NCBI RefSeq assembly: GCF_012933445.1
Contig: NZ_JABBNC010000049.1
Coordinates: 1-64,000 of the forward strand
From: Actinoplanes sp. TBRC 11911
GTDB lineage: Bacteria; Actinomycetota; Actinomycetes; Mycobacteriales; Micromonosporaceae
Length of the DNA: 64,000 bases
Direction of reading: 5' to 3'
The stretch's first letter is position 1. The number at the start of each line of letters is the position of its first letter. The position numbers were made by a program, and so were the translations under genes. Below, one piece after another: positions 33,369-41,619 of this stretch. A model generated the notes under the pieces. The model had not been told where the DNA came from. It did not search any database and worked only from the letters and a program-made list of their open reading frames with translations.

Positions 33369-34115
33369 GTGAGTAGTGACATCAAGACAATCGGGTTGAT
33401 CGGCGCCGGGCATATCGGCGGGGTGCTCGCCGAACTGGCCGTCACCGCCGGATACAACGTCGTGCTGAGCAACTCGCGCGGGCCGGAGACGCTGACCGAA
33501 ACCGTCGAAGCGCTCGGCCCGCACGCGTCGGCGGCCTCCGCGGCGTCCGCGGCCGAGTCCGGCGACCTGGTCGTCGTGTCGATCCCGTTCGTCGCGTACG
33601 AATCGGTGCCGGTCGAGCCGCTGGCCGGCAAGACCGTCATCGACACGAACAACTACTACCCGGCCCGCGACGGGGTCTTCCCGGCGATCGAGGACGGCTC
33701 CACCAGCGCGAGCAAGCTGCTGGCCGGGCACTTACCGGCGTCGCACGTGGTGAAGGCGTTCAACGGCATCCTGTTCTCACACCTGGCGAGCCTGGGTCGC
33801 CCGGCCGGCGCGCCGGGTCGCAGCGCCCTGCCGATCGCCGGCGACGACGCCGAGGCGAAGGCGCAGGTCACCGACTTCCTGCACCGGATCGGCTACGACG
33901 TGGTGGACGCCGGGCCGCTGGCCGAGGACTGGCGCTTCCGGCCGGCCACACCCGCGTACGGCATCCCGTTCGGCGGCGGCCGGCCGGACTTCTGGGCGGC
34001 CGACCCGCATCCGGCCGGCGCGGACGAGATCCGGCGGCGCCTGCAGGAGGCCGAGCCGGTCAGGGCGCTGGGTGGCGAGCTGCCGGACGACTACGACCCG
34101 GTGCGGCGCGACTGA
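33369..34115 (+). CDS. NAD(P)-binding reductase, F420H2:NADP+ oxidoreductase-like
   Basis: 248-residue Rossmann protein with IGLIGAGHIGGVLAELA at the N-terminus and the SNSRGPETL loop that commonly binds the NADP phosphate. Later motifs VVVSIPFVAYESVP and TVIDTNNYYPARDG match NADPH-dependent F420 reductase and related pyrroline-5-carboxylate-reductase-like enzymes. Soluble. GTG start. It converges with the N-acetyltransferase gene, 3 bases apart. Whether F420 is the true partner is uncertain. Confidence 0.8.
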   Translation: MSSDIKTIGLIGAGHIGGVLAELAVTAGYNVVLSNSRGPETLTETVEALGPHASAASAASAAESGDLVVVSIPFVAYESVPVEPLAGKTVIDTNNYYPARDGVFPAIEDGSTSASKLLAGHLPASHVVKAFNGILFSHLASLGRPAGAPGRSALPIAGDDAEAKAQVTDFLHRIGYDVVDAGPLAEDWRFRPATPAYGIPFGGGRPDFWAADPHPAGADEIRRRLQEAEPVRALGGELPDDYDPVRRD

Positions 34116-34118
34116 CGC

Positions 34119-34940
34119 TCAGGACTCATCGCGCGGCGGCGTCGGGGCGTACTGGAGCAAGGTTTTCAGCTCCAGGTCGGACAGGCGCAACCGGAACTCG
34201 TCGCGCAACGTGGTGCCCACCTCGTCGTCGGAGATCTGCCGGCGGGAGGTGGGCTCGCCCGGCCGCTCGACCGAGAACACCCGGCCGATCAGGCTGCGCA
34301 CCCGCTCGGCGTCCTTGTGCATCACGATGATGCGGCGGGTGAACGGGGACCTGGGGGACTTCGCGGTGTGGAAGTTGGCGACCTCGATGTCCACCGGGTA
34401 CTGCGGCTCCTCGGTGAACGTCTGGATCACGCCGGCGTCGAGGTCGCGCAGCCGCCACGCGCCGTCCGGGCCGGTCACCAGCTCGTACCGGTAGGCGCCC
34501 TGCCGATGCGGGCCGTCGGCACGCAGCCGCAGCGGAGCCAGCAGGCCGTTGCCGAAGCCGACGTCGGCCAGGAATTCGCCGTTCACGATCAGCACCATGT
34601 GCGAGCGGGGGCGCGGGGACTCCAGCGGATCGCCGGTGCGGGCGAGCAGGCGTACGACGGAAAAGCCGATCTTTTGCAGCACGGCGCCGAACAGGGTGTT
34701 GTGCTCGTAGCAGTAGCCGCCGCGCCGCTGGGTGACCAGTTTGTCCTGGACGTCGGACAGCGCCACCGAGATGCCACGGCCGAGCAGAATGTCGAGATTC
34801 TCGAAGGGGATCGCGGCGAGGTGTGCGGCGGACAGCGCGGTCAGGGTGGTGAGATCGGGCGCGAGCGGCCCCTCGTATCCGATGCGGGCCAGGTACGCGG
34901 GCAGGTCCAGCTCGTCGACGGGCCAGGCGGGTGGCGTCAT
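34119..34940 (-). CDS. Arylamine N-acetyltransferase
   Basis: 273-residue enzyme that moves acetyl from acetyl-CoA to arylamines, hydrazines or similar acceptors. The catalytic triad is visible: Cys77 in RRGGYCYEHN, His114 in RSHMVL and Asp126 in ADVGFGN. Length is normal for bacterial NATs. Stand-alone; in some actinomycetes NAT-like proteins release amide-forming polyketides, but no such cluster is near. Confidence 0.94.
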   Translation of the reverse strand: MTPPAWPVDELDLPAYLARIGYEGPLAPDLTTLTALSAAHLAAIPFENLDILLGRGISVALSDVQDKLVTQRRGGYCYEHNTLFGAVLQKIGFSVVRLLARTGDPLESPRPRSHMVLIVNGEFLADVGFGNGLLAPLRLRADGPHRQGAYRYELVTGPDGAWRLRDLDAGVIQTFTEEPQYPVDIEVANFHTAKSPRSPFTRRIIVMHKDAERVRSLIGRVFSVERPGEPTSRRQISDDEVGTTLRDEFRLRLSDLELKTLLQYAPTPPRDES

Positions 34941-35000
34941 CCATCAACGGTAAGCCCATTCACCTGGACGAACGCGTTGACCGGGGCCTAGGTTCGAGGG

Positions 35001-35984
35001 GTGCCGCCCCAGTTCCGGCTCGATGAAGCGGTCGCCGACGTGTACGGCGACCTGCGACTCGCGCCCGTCCTGCGGCGGCTGCTGCGGCACACCGGCCGGC
35101 TGACCGGGTCGAGCGCCGGCAGCGTGTCGCTCGTCGACGCGTCGCAGGGCATCTACATGAAGGCCGCGGAGTTCGGCGCGTCCTGCCGGCTCGGGCAGAC
35201 GTTCCCGCTGGATGAGGGTGCCACCGGCCGCGCGTTCGACCGCCGGCGCCCGGTCGTCATCCCGGACTACGGGCGGCTGCCGGGCGGTCATCTCGCGGCC
35301 ACCGATCCGGCCCGCCGGGGTCCCGCGGCGGCGATCCCGATCTGGTGGCGGGGCGACGTGATCGCGGTCAACGTGGCGTTCGCGGGCGGTTTCGCCGCGC
35401 GTGACGTCGACGACCTGGAGGCGCTGAGCCAGTCGGCGGCGGCCGCCATCATCCGGTCGAGCCGCCCGTCGCTGGCCGGCCGGCTCCGGTTCGCCGGAGC
35501 GCGGGTCACCGAGGCGGGCGTGGCGCGTCCGGTGTCGCCGCAGGTCGCGCGGGTGGCGGCGGGGCTGGTCGCGCGCCCGGGGTTGCGGGTCGCGATCGTC
35601 TACCGGCGGGAGGGTCTGCGGCTGCTGGTGCAGGACGAGAATTCGCGGCCGCTCGAAGGTGTGGACCCGCTCGGCATGGGGGCGGAGAGCTGGGAGGAAT
35701 TGTCGCGCTTGGCGGGTGGGGAGCTTTCCGTCGAGCACGTACGCGGGTGGGGCATGCTCGTGCGTGCCGACCTGCCGTACGAGGAGGCGCCGTTCACGCC
35801 GCGCGAGGCCGAGGTGCTGGAGTTGTTACGGCAGGGCCTGACTTATCGGGAAATAGCGTCACAAATGGGGCTGTCGACCAAGACGGTGGAGAAGCACGTC
35901 GGCGCGATCATGCGGAAGACGGGAGCCTCCAACCGCACGGCCGCCGTGGTGACGGCCCTGGGCAAGGGATGGCTCCCGGCGTAG
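35001..35984 (+). CDS. LuxR-family regulator with GAF-like sensor domain
   Basis: 327 residues. Residues about 10-155 form a GAF-like domain (RRLLRHTGRLTGSSAGSVSLVD...GATGRAFDRRRPVVIPDYG). The C-terminal 60 carry the LuxR helix-turn-helix FTPREAEVLELLRQGLTYREIASQMGLSTKTVEKH. GTG start, divergent from the N-acetyltransferase across 60 bases. It is an orphan regulator without a kinase; the effector is not identifiable. Confidence 0.87.
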   Translation: MPPQFRLDEAVADVYGDLRLAPVLRRLLRHTGRLTGSSAGSVSLVDASQGIYMKAAEFGASCRLGQTFPLDEGATGRAFDRRRPVVIPDYGRLPGGHLAATDPARRGPAAAIPIWWRGDVIAVNVAFAGGFAARDVDDLEALSQSAAAAIIRSSRPSLAGRLRFAGARVTEAGVARPVSPQVARVAAGLVARPGLRVAIVYRREGLRLLVQDENSRPLEGVDPLGMGAESWEELSRLAGGELSVEHVRGWGMLVRADLPYEEAPFTPREAEVLELLRQGLTYREIASQMGLSTKTVEKHVGAIMRKTGASNRTAAVVTALGKGWLPA

Positions 35985-36083
35985 CGCGATACGCTTCCGG
36001 CCTCGTTCACATGCACGACCCTTGATGATCACCTGTGGCCGCGAGACTGGGCCGTTCGTCGTACCGGCATCTGGTGGTCTGAA

Positions 36084-36926
36084 ATGATTGACGCGCTGTC
36101 CCTCACCGCTTCGTCGATGGCGGACCGGATGCAGGACCTCATCCACACGCCCGGGGTGCCGCCTCTGGCCTTCGTGTTCGCGTTCCTGGCCGGCGCCGGT
36201 CACGCCGTCGCCCCCGGCCACGGAAAGACGCTGGCCGCCGCGTATCTGGCCGGCTCGCGAGGGCGGGTGCGCGACGCCGCGTGGCTGGGCGGCTCGGTCG
36301 CGGCGATGCACACCGTCTCGGTGCTGGTGATCGGTGTCGCGTGGACGTTCTTCTCGCTCTCCCATTTCGTCCGGATGGAGCAGCTCACCACGTGGCTGCA
36401 GATCGCCGCGGGCGTGCTGGTCGTGGCGACCGGCGCCTGGATGCTGCGCCGCCACCTGCGCGGCGGGGACGGACACAGCCATTCCCATTCCCATTCCCAT
36501 TCCCACTCCCACGAGCACGAGCAGGAGGACGAGCACAGCCACGGCCACACCGGCGGTCATGCGTCCGGCCACGACCATTCGCACGATCGGTCGAGGCGGC
36601 CCGGTCTGCTCCTGCTCGGCATCTCCGGCGGTCTCACGCCGTCGCCGGCCGCGTTCCTCGTGCTCGCCACCGGGCTGTTCCTCGGCCGCGGCGCGTTCGC
36701 GCTGCTGCTGGTCATCACGTTCGGCCTGGGCATGGCCGCCGTGCTGTTCACCGTCGGCCTTCTCGCCGTCGCCGGCAGCTCGCTGGTCACCCGCAGCACC
36801 CGCACCGGCAACGCGCTCCGTCTGGCCACCCGCGTGACCCCGGTCCTGGCCGCCGCCGGCGTCACCGTCTTCGGCGCGGGCCTGGTCGCCGTCGCGACGG
36901 TCCACCTCACCACGCTGACCTCCTGA
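36084..36926 (+). CDS. NicO/RcnA-family nickel-cobalt exporter
   Basis: 280-residue polytopic membrane protein. The signature HAVAPGHGKTLAAAYLAGSRG is near residue 40; six or so helices are split by a cytoplasmic-type loop (about 127-170) of His/Ser/Glu repeats that should bind metal, followed by GISGGLTPSPAAFLVL. It likely exports Ni or Co ions to avoid toxicity. ATG 36084. The His loop is partly encoded by a hexanucleotide run. No metal sensor gene is adjacent. Confidence 0.9.
   Translation: MIDALSLTASSMADRMQDLIHTPGVPPLAFVFAFLAGAGHAVAPGHGKTLAAAYLAGSRGRVRDAAWLGGSVAAMHTVSVLVIGVAWTFFSLSHFVRMEQLTTWLQIAAGVLVVATGAWMLRRHLRGGDGHSHSHSHSHSHSHEHEQEDEHSHGHTGGHASGHDHSHDRSRRPGLLLLGISGGLTPSPAAFLVLATGLFLGRGAFALLLVITFGLGMAAVLFTVGLLAVAGSSLVTRSTRTGNALRLATRVTPVLAAAGVTVFGAGLVAVATVHLTTLTS
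36480..36512. repeat. Hexanucleotide run (CATTCC-type, about 5 copies) in the NicO gene
   Basis: Five near-perfect tandem CATTCC/CACTCC units encode alternating His-Ser in the metal-binding loop. Length changes by slippage would stay in frame and alter the number of metal ligands. Confidence 0.8.
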
Positions 36927-36950
36927 CACCGCGGCCGTAAGATCAACCGC

Positions 36951-37427
36951 ATGAGCCCGATCGATGCCGCCGACGAGGGATACCTGGAACGTGCCGTCGT
37001 CCTGGCCTGGGAGGCCCGCGAACGCGGCGACCACCCGTTCGGCGCGCTGCTCGTCACCGCGGACGGCATGGTCCTGGAGGCGCGCAACAGCGTGCTCACC
37101 GAGGCCGACCCGACCGGCCACGCGGAGACCAATCTGGTCCGGCTGGCGGGCCGCCTGGACCTGGCGACCCTGACCGGCAGCAGCCTCTATACCAGCACCG
37201 AGCCGTGCGCCATGTGCGCCGGCGCCATCTACTGGTCCGGCATCGGCCGCGTCGTCTTCGCCCTCTCCGGCGAGGCCCTGGCCGCGATGGTCCCCGACGA
37301 GTCCGGCATTCCCCCGCTGCGCCTGACCTCCGGCGAGGTCTTCGCCAGGGGCGGCCGCCCGGTCACCCTCGACGGCCCGGCCGACCTCGCCAGCGCCACC
37401 GACGTACACCGCGATTTCTGGACCTGA
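36951..37427 (+). CDS. Nucleoside deaminase (cytidine/guanine deaminase family)
   Basis: 158-residue zinc deaminase. Zinc ligands His57, Cys86 and Cys89 and proton-shuttle Glu59 are in GHAETN and EPCAMCAGAIYWS. It fits the tRNA-adenosine/guanine deaminase-like group used in purine or pyrimidine salvage. ATG 36951, 24 bases after the NicO stop; the following membrane-protein gene starts one base after its stop. The nucleobase cannot be fixed from sequence. Confidence 0.9.
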   Translation: MSPIDAADEGYLERAVVLAWEARERGDHPFGALLVTADGMVLEARNSVLTEADPTGHAETNLVRLAGRLDLATLTGSSLYTSTEPCAMCAGAIYWSGIGRVVFALSGEALAAMVPDESGIPPLRLTSGEVFARGGRPVTLDGPADLASATDVHRDFWT

Positions 37428-37428
37428 C

Positions 37429-37902
37429 GTGCGGCACCCGCCGATGATCTCGGTCCGCCACGCGATCCCGTCGCGCGGGTTCGATCTCCTTGCCGCTCTG
37501 GTGATCGGTGCGCTCGGCGCCGACTACCTCACGCTGGTCTGGCTGATGGTGCCCACGTTGCCGGTGCCGCCGGCCGGCATCGTCGGTATCTCGGTGCCCG
37601 TCATGATCGGCTTGTCGTTGGCCTGCCCGGTGGCTCGCGCGCGATTCGACCGGCTCGGCGTTTCGAGCCGGTCGGTCCTGGGCCGGCACCGGCGAGTCCT
37701 GTTCGCCGTCGCCGGCGCCACCTTCGCGGCATACCTGATTCTCGCCGTGGTCGGCGCGGCGGTTAAGTCCGAGCACGACAAACAGATCGGCGAGACGGCC
37801 GTCCTGTCGCTCGGCGCGTTGTTCCTGCTGACGGGTCTGGTCAGCCTCGCCGGCGCCGCGAAGGGCAAGACCCGTGATCAGCCGCCGTCGTGGCTGAGGT
37901 AG
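37429..37902 (+). CDS. Small membrane protein of unknown function
   Basis: 157 residues with four likely membrane helices (about 18-37, 45-64, 84-105 and 123-144) and a basic end. Starts with GTG 37429, one base after the deaminase stop, or ATG 37444. I do not recognise a family. Its 3' end overlaps the citrate-synthase-like remnant on the other strand by 25 bases. Confidence 0.65.
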   Translation: MRHPPMISVRHAIPSRGFDLLAALVIGALGADYLTLVWLMVPTLPVPPAGIVGISVPVMIGLSLACPVARARFDRLGVSSRSVLGRHRRVLFAVAGATFAAYLILAVVGAAVKSEHDKQIGETAVLSLGALFLLTGLVSLAGAAKGKTRDQPPSWLR

Positions 37903-38510
37903 GTGGGGCGGATCGGGCACTTGTTGCGACGGCCCTGGCCCATCTCCTCCCAGGCGTGCGCGAGGATCCCGACGCTGCGGCTGAGCACGAACAACCCGCG
38001 GGCGAGCGGCGCCGCGAACCCCAGCTCGGCGTAGATGACCGCCGTCGCCCCGTCGATGTTCATCGGCACCGGCACGGACCGGCCCCGGTTCAGCGCGGCC
38101 TCGACCTCGCGGGCCGCGCGCACGTGCCAGCCCGCCACCACGCCCGCCGCGACCGCCTCGTCCACCAGCGCCAGCAACGGGTCGCGCCGCGGGTCCAGCG
38201 TGTGGAACCGATGCCCGAAGCCGGGCAGGTAGCGGACACCGCGCGCCCGCCACCAGGCGATCACCTCCGCGGCGCTGCCCTCCGCCACCACCTCGTCCAG
38301 CAGCTCGACGCACTGCTGCCCGGCGCCGCCGTGCGAGTTCACCCCGCTGGCCATCGCGTTGTTGAGGCCGACCCCGCAGGTGGCCGTCATCCGGGCGATC
38401 GCGATGGACGGCGCGTGCGGGCCGTGGTCGACCCCGGCCACCAGCGCCGCCTCCAGCAGCCGGGACTGATCGGCGTTGCCGCGTGCGCCGTCCGGGCGCG
38501 GCCGAATCGC
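37878..38510 (-). pseudogene. 5'-truncated citrate-synthase-like / citryl-CoA lyase remnant
   Basis: About 210 residues clearly match the C-terminal two-thirds of the citrate-synthase-fold citryl-CoA lyase family: LLEAALVAGVDHGPHAPS, MTATCGVGLNNAMASG, HGGAGQQCVELL, LPGFGHRFH and the end GILAHAWEEMGQG. The first 60-70 residues expected of the family are absent in all frames, replaced by Pro/Arg-rich text. The usual spacer before HGGAGQQC is also shortened. No good start codon lies before the conserved part. I call it a decayed gene; its broken end faces the 20-bp repeat array. Confidence 0.65.
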
Positions 38511-38689
38511 CGGGCAGCCGCTCAGTTCGGAGCTCGACCCAAGGCCAGCTGTTCTGTCGATGGGGGTCCGCCGCCAGCCCCCGCCCGTGTCACTGGGTGG
38601 GGTCGAGTTAAGCAGCCGGGTACGACAACTCTTCCTGGTTGTCCACAGGCGCGAGGTGACGGCTCGGTCGTTAGTGGGCATCCGCCGGG

Positions 38690-39000
38690 CCGCGTTCGCT
38701 GCGCGGGCTTGGGCTCGCTGCGCGGCTTGTGGGTTCGTTGCGTGCCGAGATTGCGGCGTGGCTTGCAGTTTCGTTGCGTGGTTTCGGGTTCGCGGCGTGC
38801 TCGCCGGGATCGCGGCGGGGGGCCGGGTTTGTAGCGTGGGCTTCGAGTTTGCAGTGGGTCGGCCGGGATCGCGGCGGGGGGCCGGGTTTGTAGCGTGGGC
38901 TTCGAGTTTGCAGTGGGTCGGCCGGTATCGCGGCGGGGGGCCGGGTTTGTAGCGTGGGCTTCGAGTTCGCAGCGCGGCGGCCGCGATCGCAGTGGGTGGG
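38690..39000. repeat. 20-bp-periodic tandem array (60-bp higher-order unit)
   Basis: Blocks of 20 bases with a common pattern GCCGGGTTTGTAGCGTGGG / TTCGAGTTTGCAGTGGGTCG / GCCGGGATCGCGGCGGGGG repeat through this stretch. The three-block, 60-bp set recurs at about 38821, 38880 and 38940 with few changes; older, more diverged blocks extend back to about 38690. No coding frame is credible. The GTT(T/C)G.GGCGTG core resembles the minus strand of the array at 20571-20850. Confidence 0.75.
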
Positions 39001-39060
39001 GGAGGCGCCATGCTCCCAGCAGCCACCATACCGGCCTGATCAACGGGTGCCCGCCACCGT

Positions 39061-39180
39061 CCGTTGCTCATAATGTGGGACGTGGGTCCGCTGTGCGGGA
39101 TTGGCGTCCACATCGTGGCTGCAGGTCCGCGATGTGGGATTGATGTCCACTGTAGAGTTCCATTCGTTGTTGCTTGCGGC
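39061..39180. repeat. Further degenerate 20-bp-spaced repeats
   Basis: Five or six blocks with TGTGGGATTG..GTCCAC-like text spaced about 20 bases (39072, 39092, 39112, 39132 and on) follow the stronger array. They look like an older continuation of the same kind of expansion. I see no gene between about 38511 and 39784; the rest, 39181-39423, is unstructured to my eye. Confidence 0.5.
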
Positions 39181-39423
39181 TTTTGTCCACTGGCTTTTCT
39201 CGGCATTTCGTGGACCTTGGAGAGTTATGGCTCGTATATGGGCGTAGGTCTCCAAGGTCTCGGGAAAGTCCAGGATGTGGTTGGGATCGCCACATAGTGG
39301 GATCCGTGATGACGCTACGGCCAACGGGGACTGGTTGCCGCCGCGTCAGACGGTGATGGGTGTGTTGGTGTTCGGCGGCGAGGCCCCGGTAGGTCGGCGC
39401 CACCTTGTGGCCATGCGCGACCG

Positions 39424-39640
39424 GGCTGCCGGAGCTAGATCGGTGCGGCGTCGGGATCCGGTTGTGGGCTCGCCCCGGGCTGCCGAGCTCCGGACGGTGC
39501 GGCGTCGGGATCCGGTTGTGGGCTCACCCCGGGCTGCCGAGCTCCGGACGGTGCGGCGTCGGGGTCCGGTCGTGGGCTCGCCCCGGGCTGCCGAACTCCG
39601 GCCGGCGCGGCGTCGGGGTCCGCTGCGGCAAACTCCGGAA
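39424..39640. repeat. 54-bp tandem array
   Basis: About four units, with GCTGCCGAGCTCCGG starting at 39479, 39533 and 39587, exactly 54 bp apart, and a variant first unit at 39424. The body reads GGTGCGGCGTCGGGATCCGG then TTGTGGGCTCGCCCCGG. Being 18 codons long it leaves open frames on both strands (Pro/Asp/Ala-rich), but none has a start or partner suggesting a gene. Confidence 0.85.
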
Positions 39641-39784
39641 CGTCTGTGACGCCGCGCCGGTTCCGGGCCCTGGTTGCTCCCGCGCGGGTGCCGGGCGTGG
39701 TGCGGGGCGGGATCGTTGCGCTCGTGGGCGGCAGGGGGCGGGGTGGTGGCGTACGGCGGAGGGATTGATGGGGTTTAGCCGCGT

Positions 39785-40555
39785 ATGTGTATGGCACGGC
39801 GTGTTCATCGGGCGCTCTCCTTTGTGATCTTGGGGATTTCCTGGGGGCTGCTGGGGTGGGGGCGAGCGTCGGGGGAAGCCCGGCGTCTGGCCCTGAGAGG
39901 GGGCATCGTGGCGGTAGCTCATCTGGATCGGACCGTGACGGAGACGGTTGTCGGGGTGCTGGCGGGGCCGTTGACGCGGCGGCCGAACCGGGCCGGGGAG
40001 TCGGTGCTCGGGGACGTGGTCGCTGACGCGCTGCAGACGGGGGCCAAGCCGTTCGACCTGAACGTGGCGGCGCTCGTCGACCCGAGCGACCTGCGCGCCG
40101 ACCTGGACGGCAAGCACGGCGCGACGCTGGTGAAGCTGACGGTCGGGGAGGCGTTGAAGGCGCTGCCGCTCGCGGTGGGGTCGAGCGTCGTCCGGCTTAC
40201 CGGGGATCAGCTGCACCAGGCGCTGGAGGCGCAGTTCGCGAAGCACGGGACCGTGATGCAGGTGTCGAGCCAGCTGGCCTACGCGTGGTCGGGCAAGACC
40301 GTCGACCCGGCAAGCATCACGATCGGCGGCAAGGTGGTCGACCCGGCGGCCGGCTATGTGATCGCGGTTAGTGACGGGCTGCGGGCGGGGCACAAGGGCG
40401 GCAACCCGGTCATCGCGGCCGCCCCGCTCATCACCAAGGGCGTCACCGGGGTCGGCGGTGCGCACCCGGGGCCGCTGTTCGACAACCTGGCCGCCTATCT
40501 GTCGACGCGCAATCCGCTTGCCGTGCCCGCCCTGAGCCGCATCACCCGCGCTTGA
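39785..40555 (+). CDS. Exported 5'-nucleotidase C-terminal domain protein
   Basis: 256 residues (ATG 39785 or 39791) with a basic, hydrophobic leader at about 5-30, then a domain resembling the C-terminal substrate-binding half of UshA-type 5'-nucleotidases (GESVLGDVVADALQTGA, VVRLTGDQLHQALEAQF, YVIAVSDGL). The metallophosphatase half is missing, but the next gene, beginning 23 bases on, encodes an exported metallophosphoesterase. The two may act together as a split nucleotidase. Substrate assignment is inference. Confidence 0.75.
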   Translation: MCMARRVHRALSFVILGISWGLLGWGRASGEARRLALRGGIVAVAHLDRTVTETVVGVLAGPLTRRPNRAGESVLGDVVADALQTGAKPFDLNVAALVDPSDLRADLDGKHGATLVKLTVGEALKALPLAVGSSVVRLTGDQLHQALEAQFAKHGTVMQVSSQLAYAWSGKTVDPASITIGGKVVDPAAGYVIAVSDGLRAGHKGGNPVIAAAPLITKGVTGVGGAHPGPLFDNLAAYLSTRNPLAVPALSRITRA

Positions 40556-40578
40556 GTTCCCGGAAGGACCCGCATCCC

Positions 40579-41529
40579 ATGACCCCAGTCAGTCGGCGCA
40601 CCCTCATCGCGGGCGGCGGTGCCGCGCTCGCGGCCACCGCGTTCGGACCGTCCGCTCCGGCGCTCGCGTCCCGCTCGCGCCGGAAGCTACGCCTGCACGT
40701 GCTCTCCGACGTCCACATCAGCGACGTCTATCCGGTCACCATGTCGGACATGCGGGACTCGCTGGCCGACCTCGACGACGCGGCCCCGGACGCGGACGCG
40801 CTCGTCATCGTCGGTGACCTGACCGAGCTCGGGCAGCAGCAGGACTACCCGCTGTTCGACCTGACGCTCAAGACCAGCGTGCACCCGCCCCGGCACTACC
40901 TGGCGATCGGCAACCATGAATACCACGCGAACGAGCCGGTCGACACGATGCGGCAGCGCTTCCTGGACTACGTGAAGCGCGACAGCGTGTACTTCGCGAC
41001 CAGCCTGGCAGGCATCCCGTTCATCTTCCTGGGCTCCGAGGGCGTGCCGGCGGGGGAGACCAGCGGTGGCACGGTGACGGCGTTGCTCAGCGACACGCAG
41101 ATGGACTGGTTCGAGCGTGAGCTCGCCGCGGTGGCCCGCCACGACCGGCCCACGTTGGTCTTCCTGCACCAGCCACCGGAGATCTCCACGCAGCACGACC
41201 GCCTCGTACGGATCCTGGCGGGCGCGCCCAACGTGGTCTTCTTCTACGGGCACCTGCACCAGGATCTGAACTGGTTCCACGATGGTCCGGACCAGACCCT
41301 GCTGGGCAACGCGGAAGGGTATTGGCGTGCGCAGGTGCCCGCGACCACGTACATCAATCAGAAGGTGCGCAACGCCAACGGCACTGTGACGACGGTCTTC
41401 CAGGCCGACTGGAAGCAGGGGCTGGTGGTCGACGTCCTTGACGACGCGGTGCTGATCCGCGGCCGGGACACGTTCCAGCACCGGTGGATCGAGACGTTCC
41501 AGGTGGCCATCCCGGTGCCCAAGCGCTGA
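40579..41529 (+). CDS. Tat-exported metallophosphoesterase
   Basis: 316 residues with a Tat leader (VSRRTLIAGGGAALA; cleavage near ALA residue 30). Calcineurin-like metal motifs: DVHISD, VGDLTELG, GNHEY, and GHLH near residue 228. These bind a two-metal centre for phosphoester hydrolysis. ATG 40579 sits after a GGAAGG site; the frame opens 27 bases earlier. It directly follows the gene for a nucleotidase C-terminal domain, which suggests a shared extracellular phosphate-scavenging role. Confidence 0.88.
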   Translation: MTPVSRRTLIAGGGAALAATAFGPSAPALASRSRRKLRLHVLSDVHISDVYPVTMSDMRDSLADLDDAAPDADALVIVGDLTELGQQQDYPLFDLTLKTSVHPPRHYLAIGNHEYHANEPVDTMRQRFLDYVKRDSVYFATSLAGIPFIFLGSEGVPAGETSGGTVTALLSDTQMDWFERELAAVARHDRPTLVFLHQPPEISTQHDRLVRILAGAPNVVFFYGHLHQDLNWFHDGPDQTLLGNAEGYWRAQVPATTYINQKVRNANGTVTTVFQADWKQGLVVDVLDDAVLIRGRDTFQHRWIETFQVAIPVPKR

Positions 41530-41619
41530 CGGGGCGGGCGGTCGAGGTCCCGTCACCCGAGCGGGTGAGCAGGGCGGATTACGGCCCGGGGCCTCGACAC
41601 CCGCAGCAAGATCTCCCGT

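Noticed and set aside
39061..39360. Short reading frames over the degenerate 20-bp repeats
   Set aside because: No start with ribosome site, no conserved sequence and strong overlap with repeat DNA.
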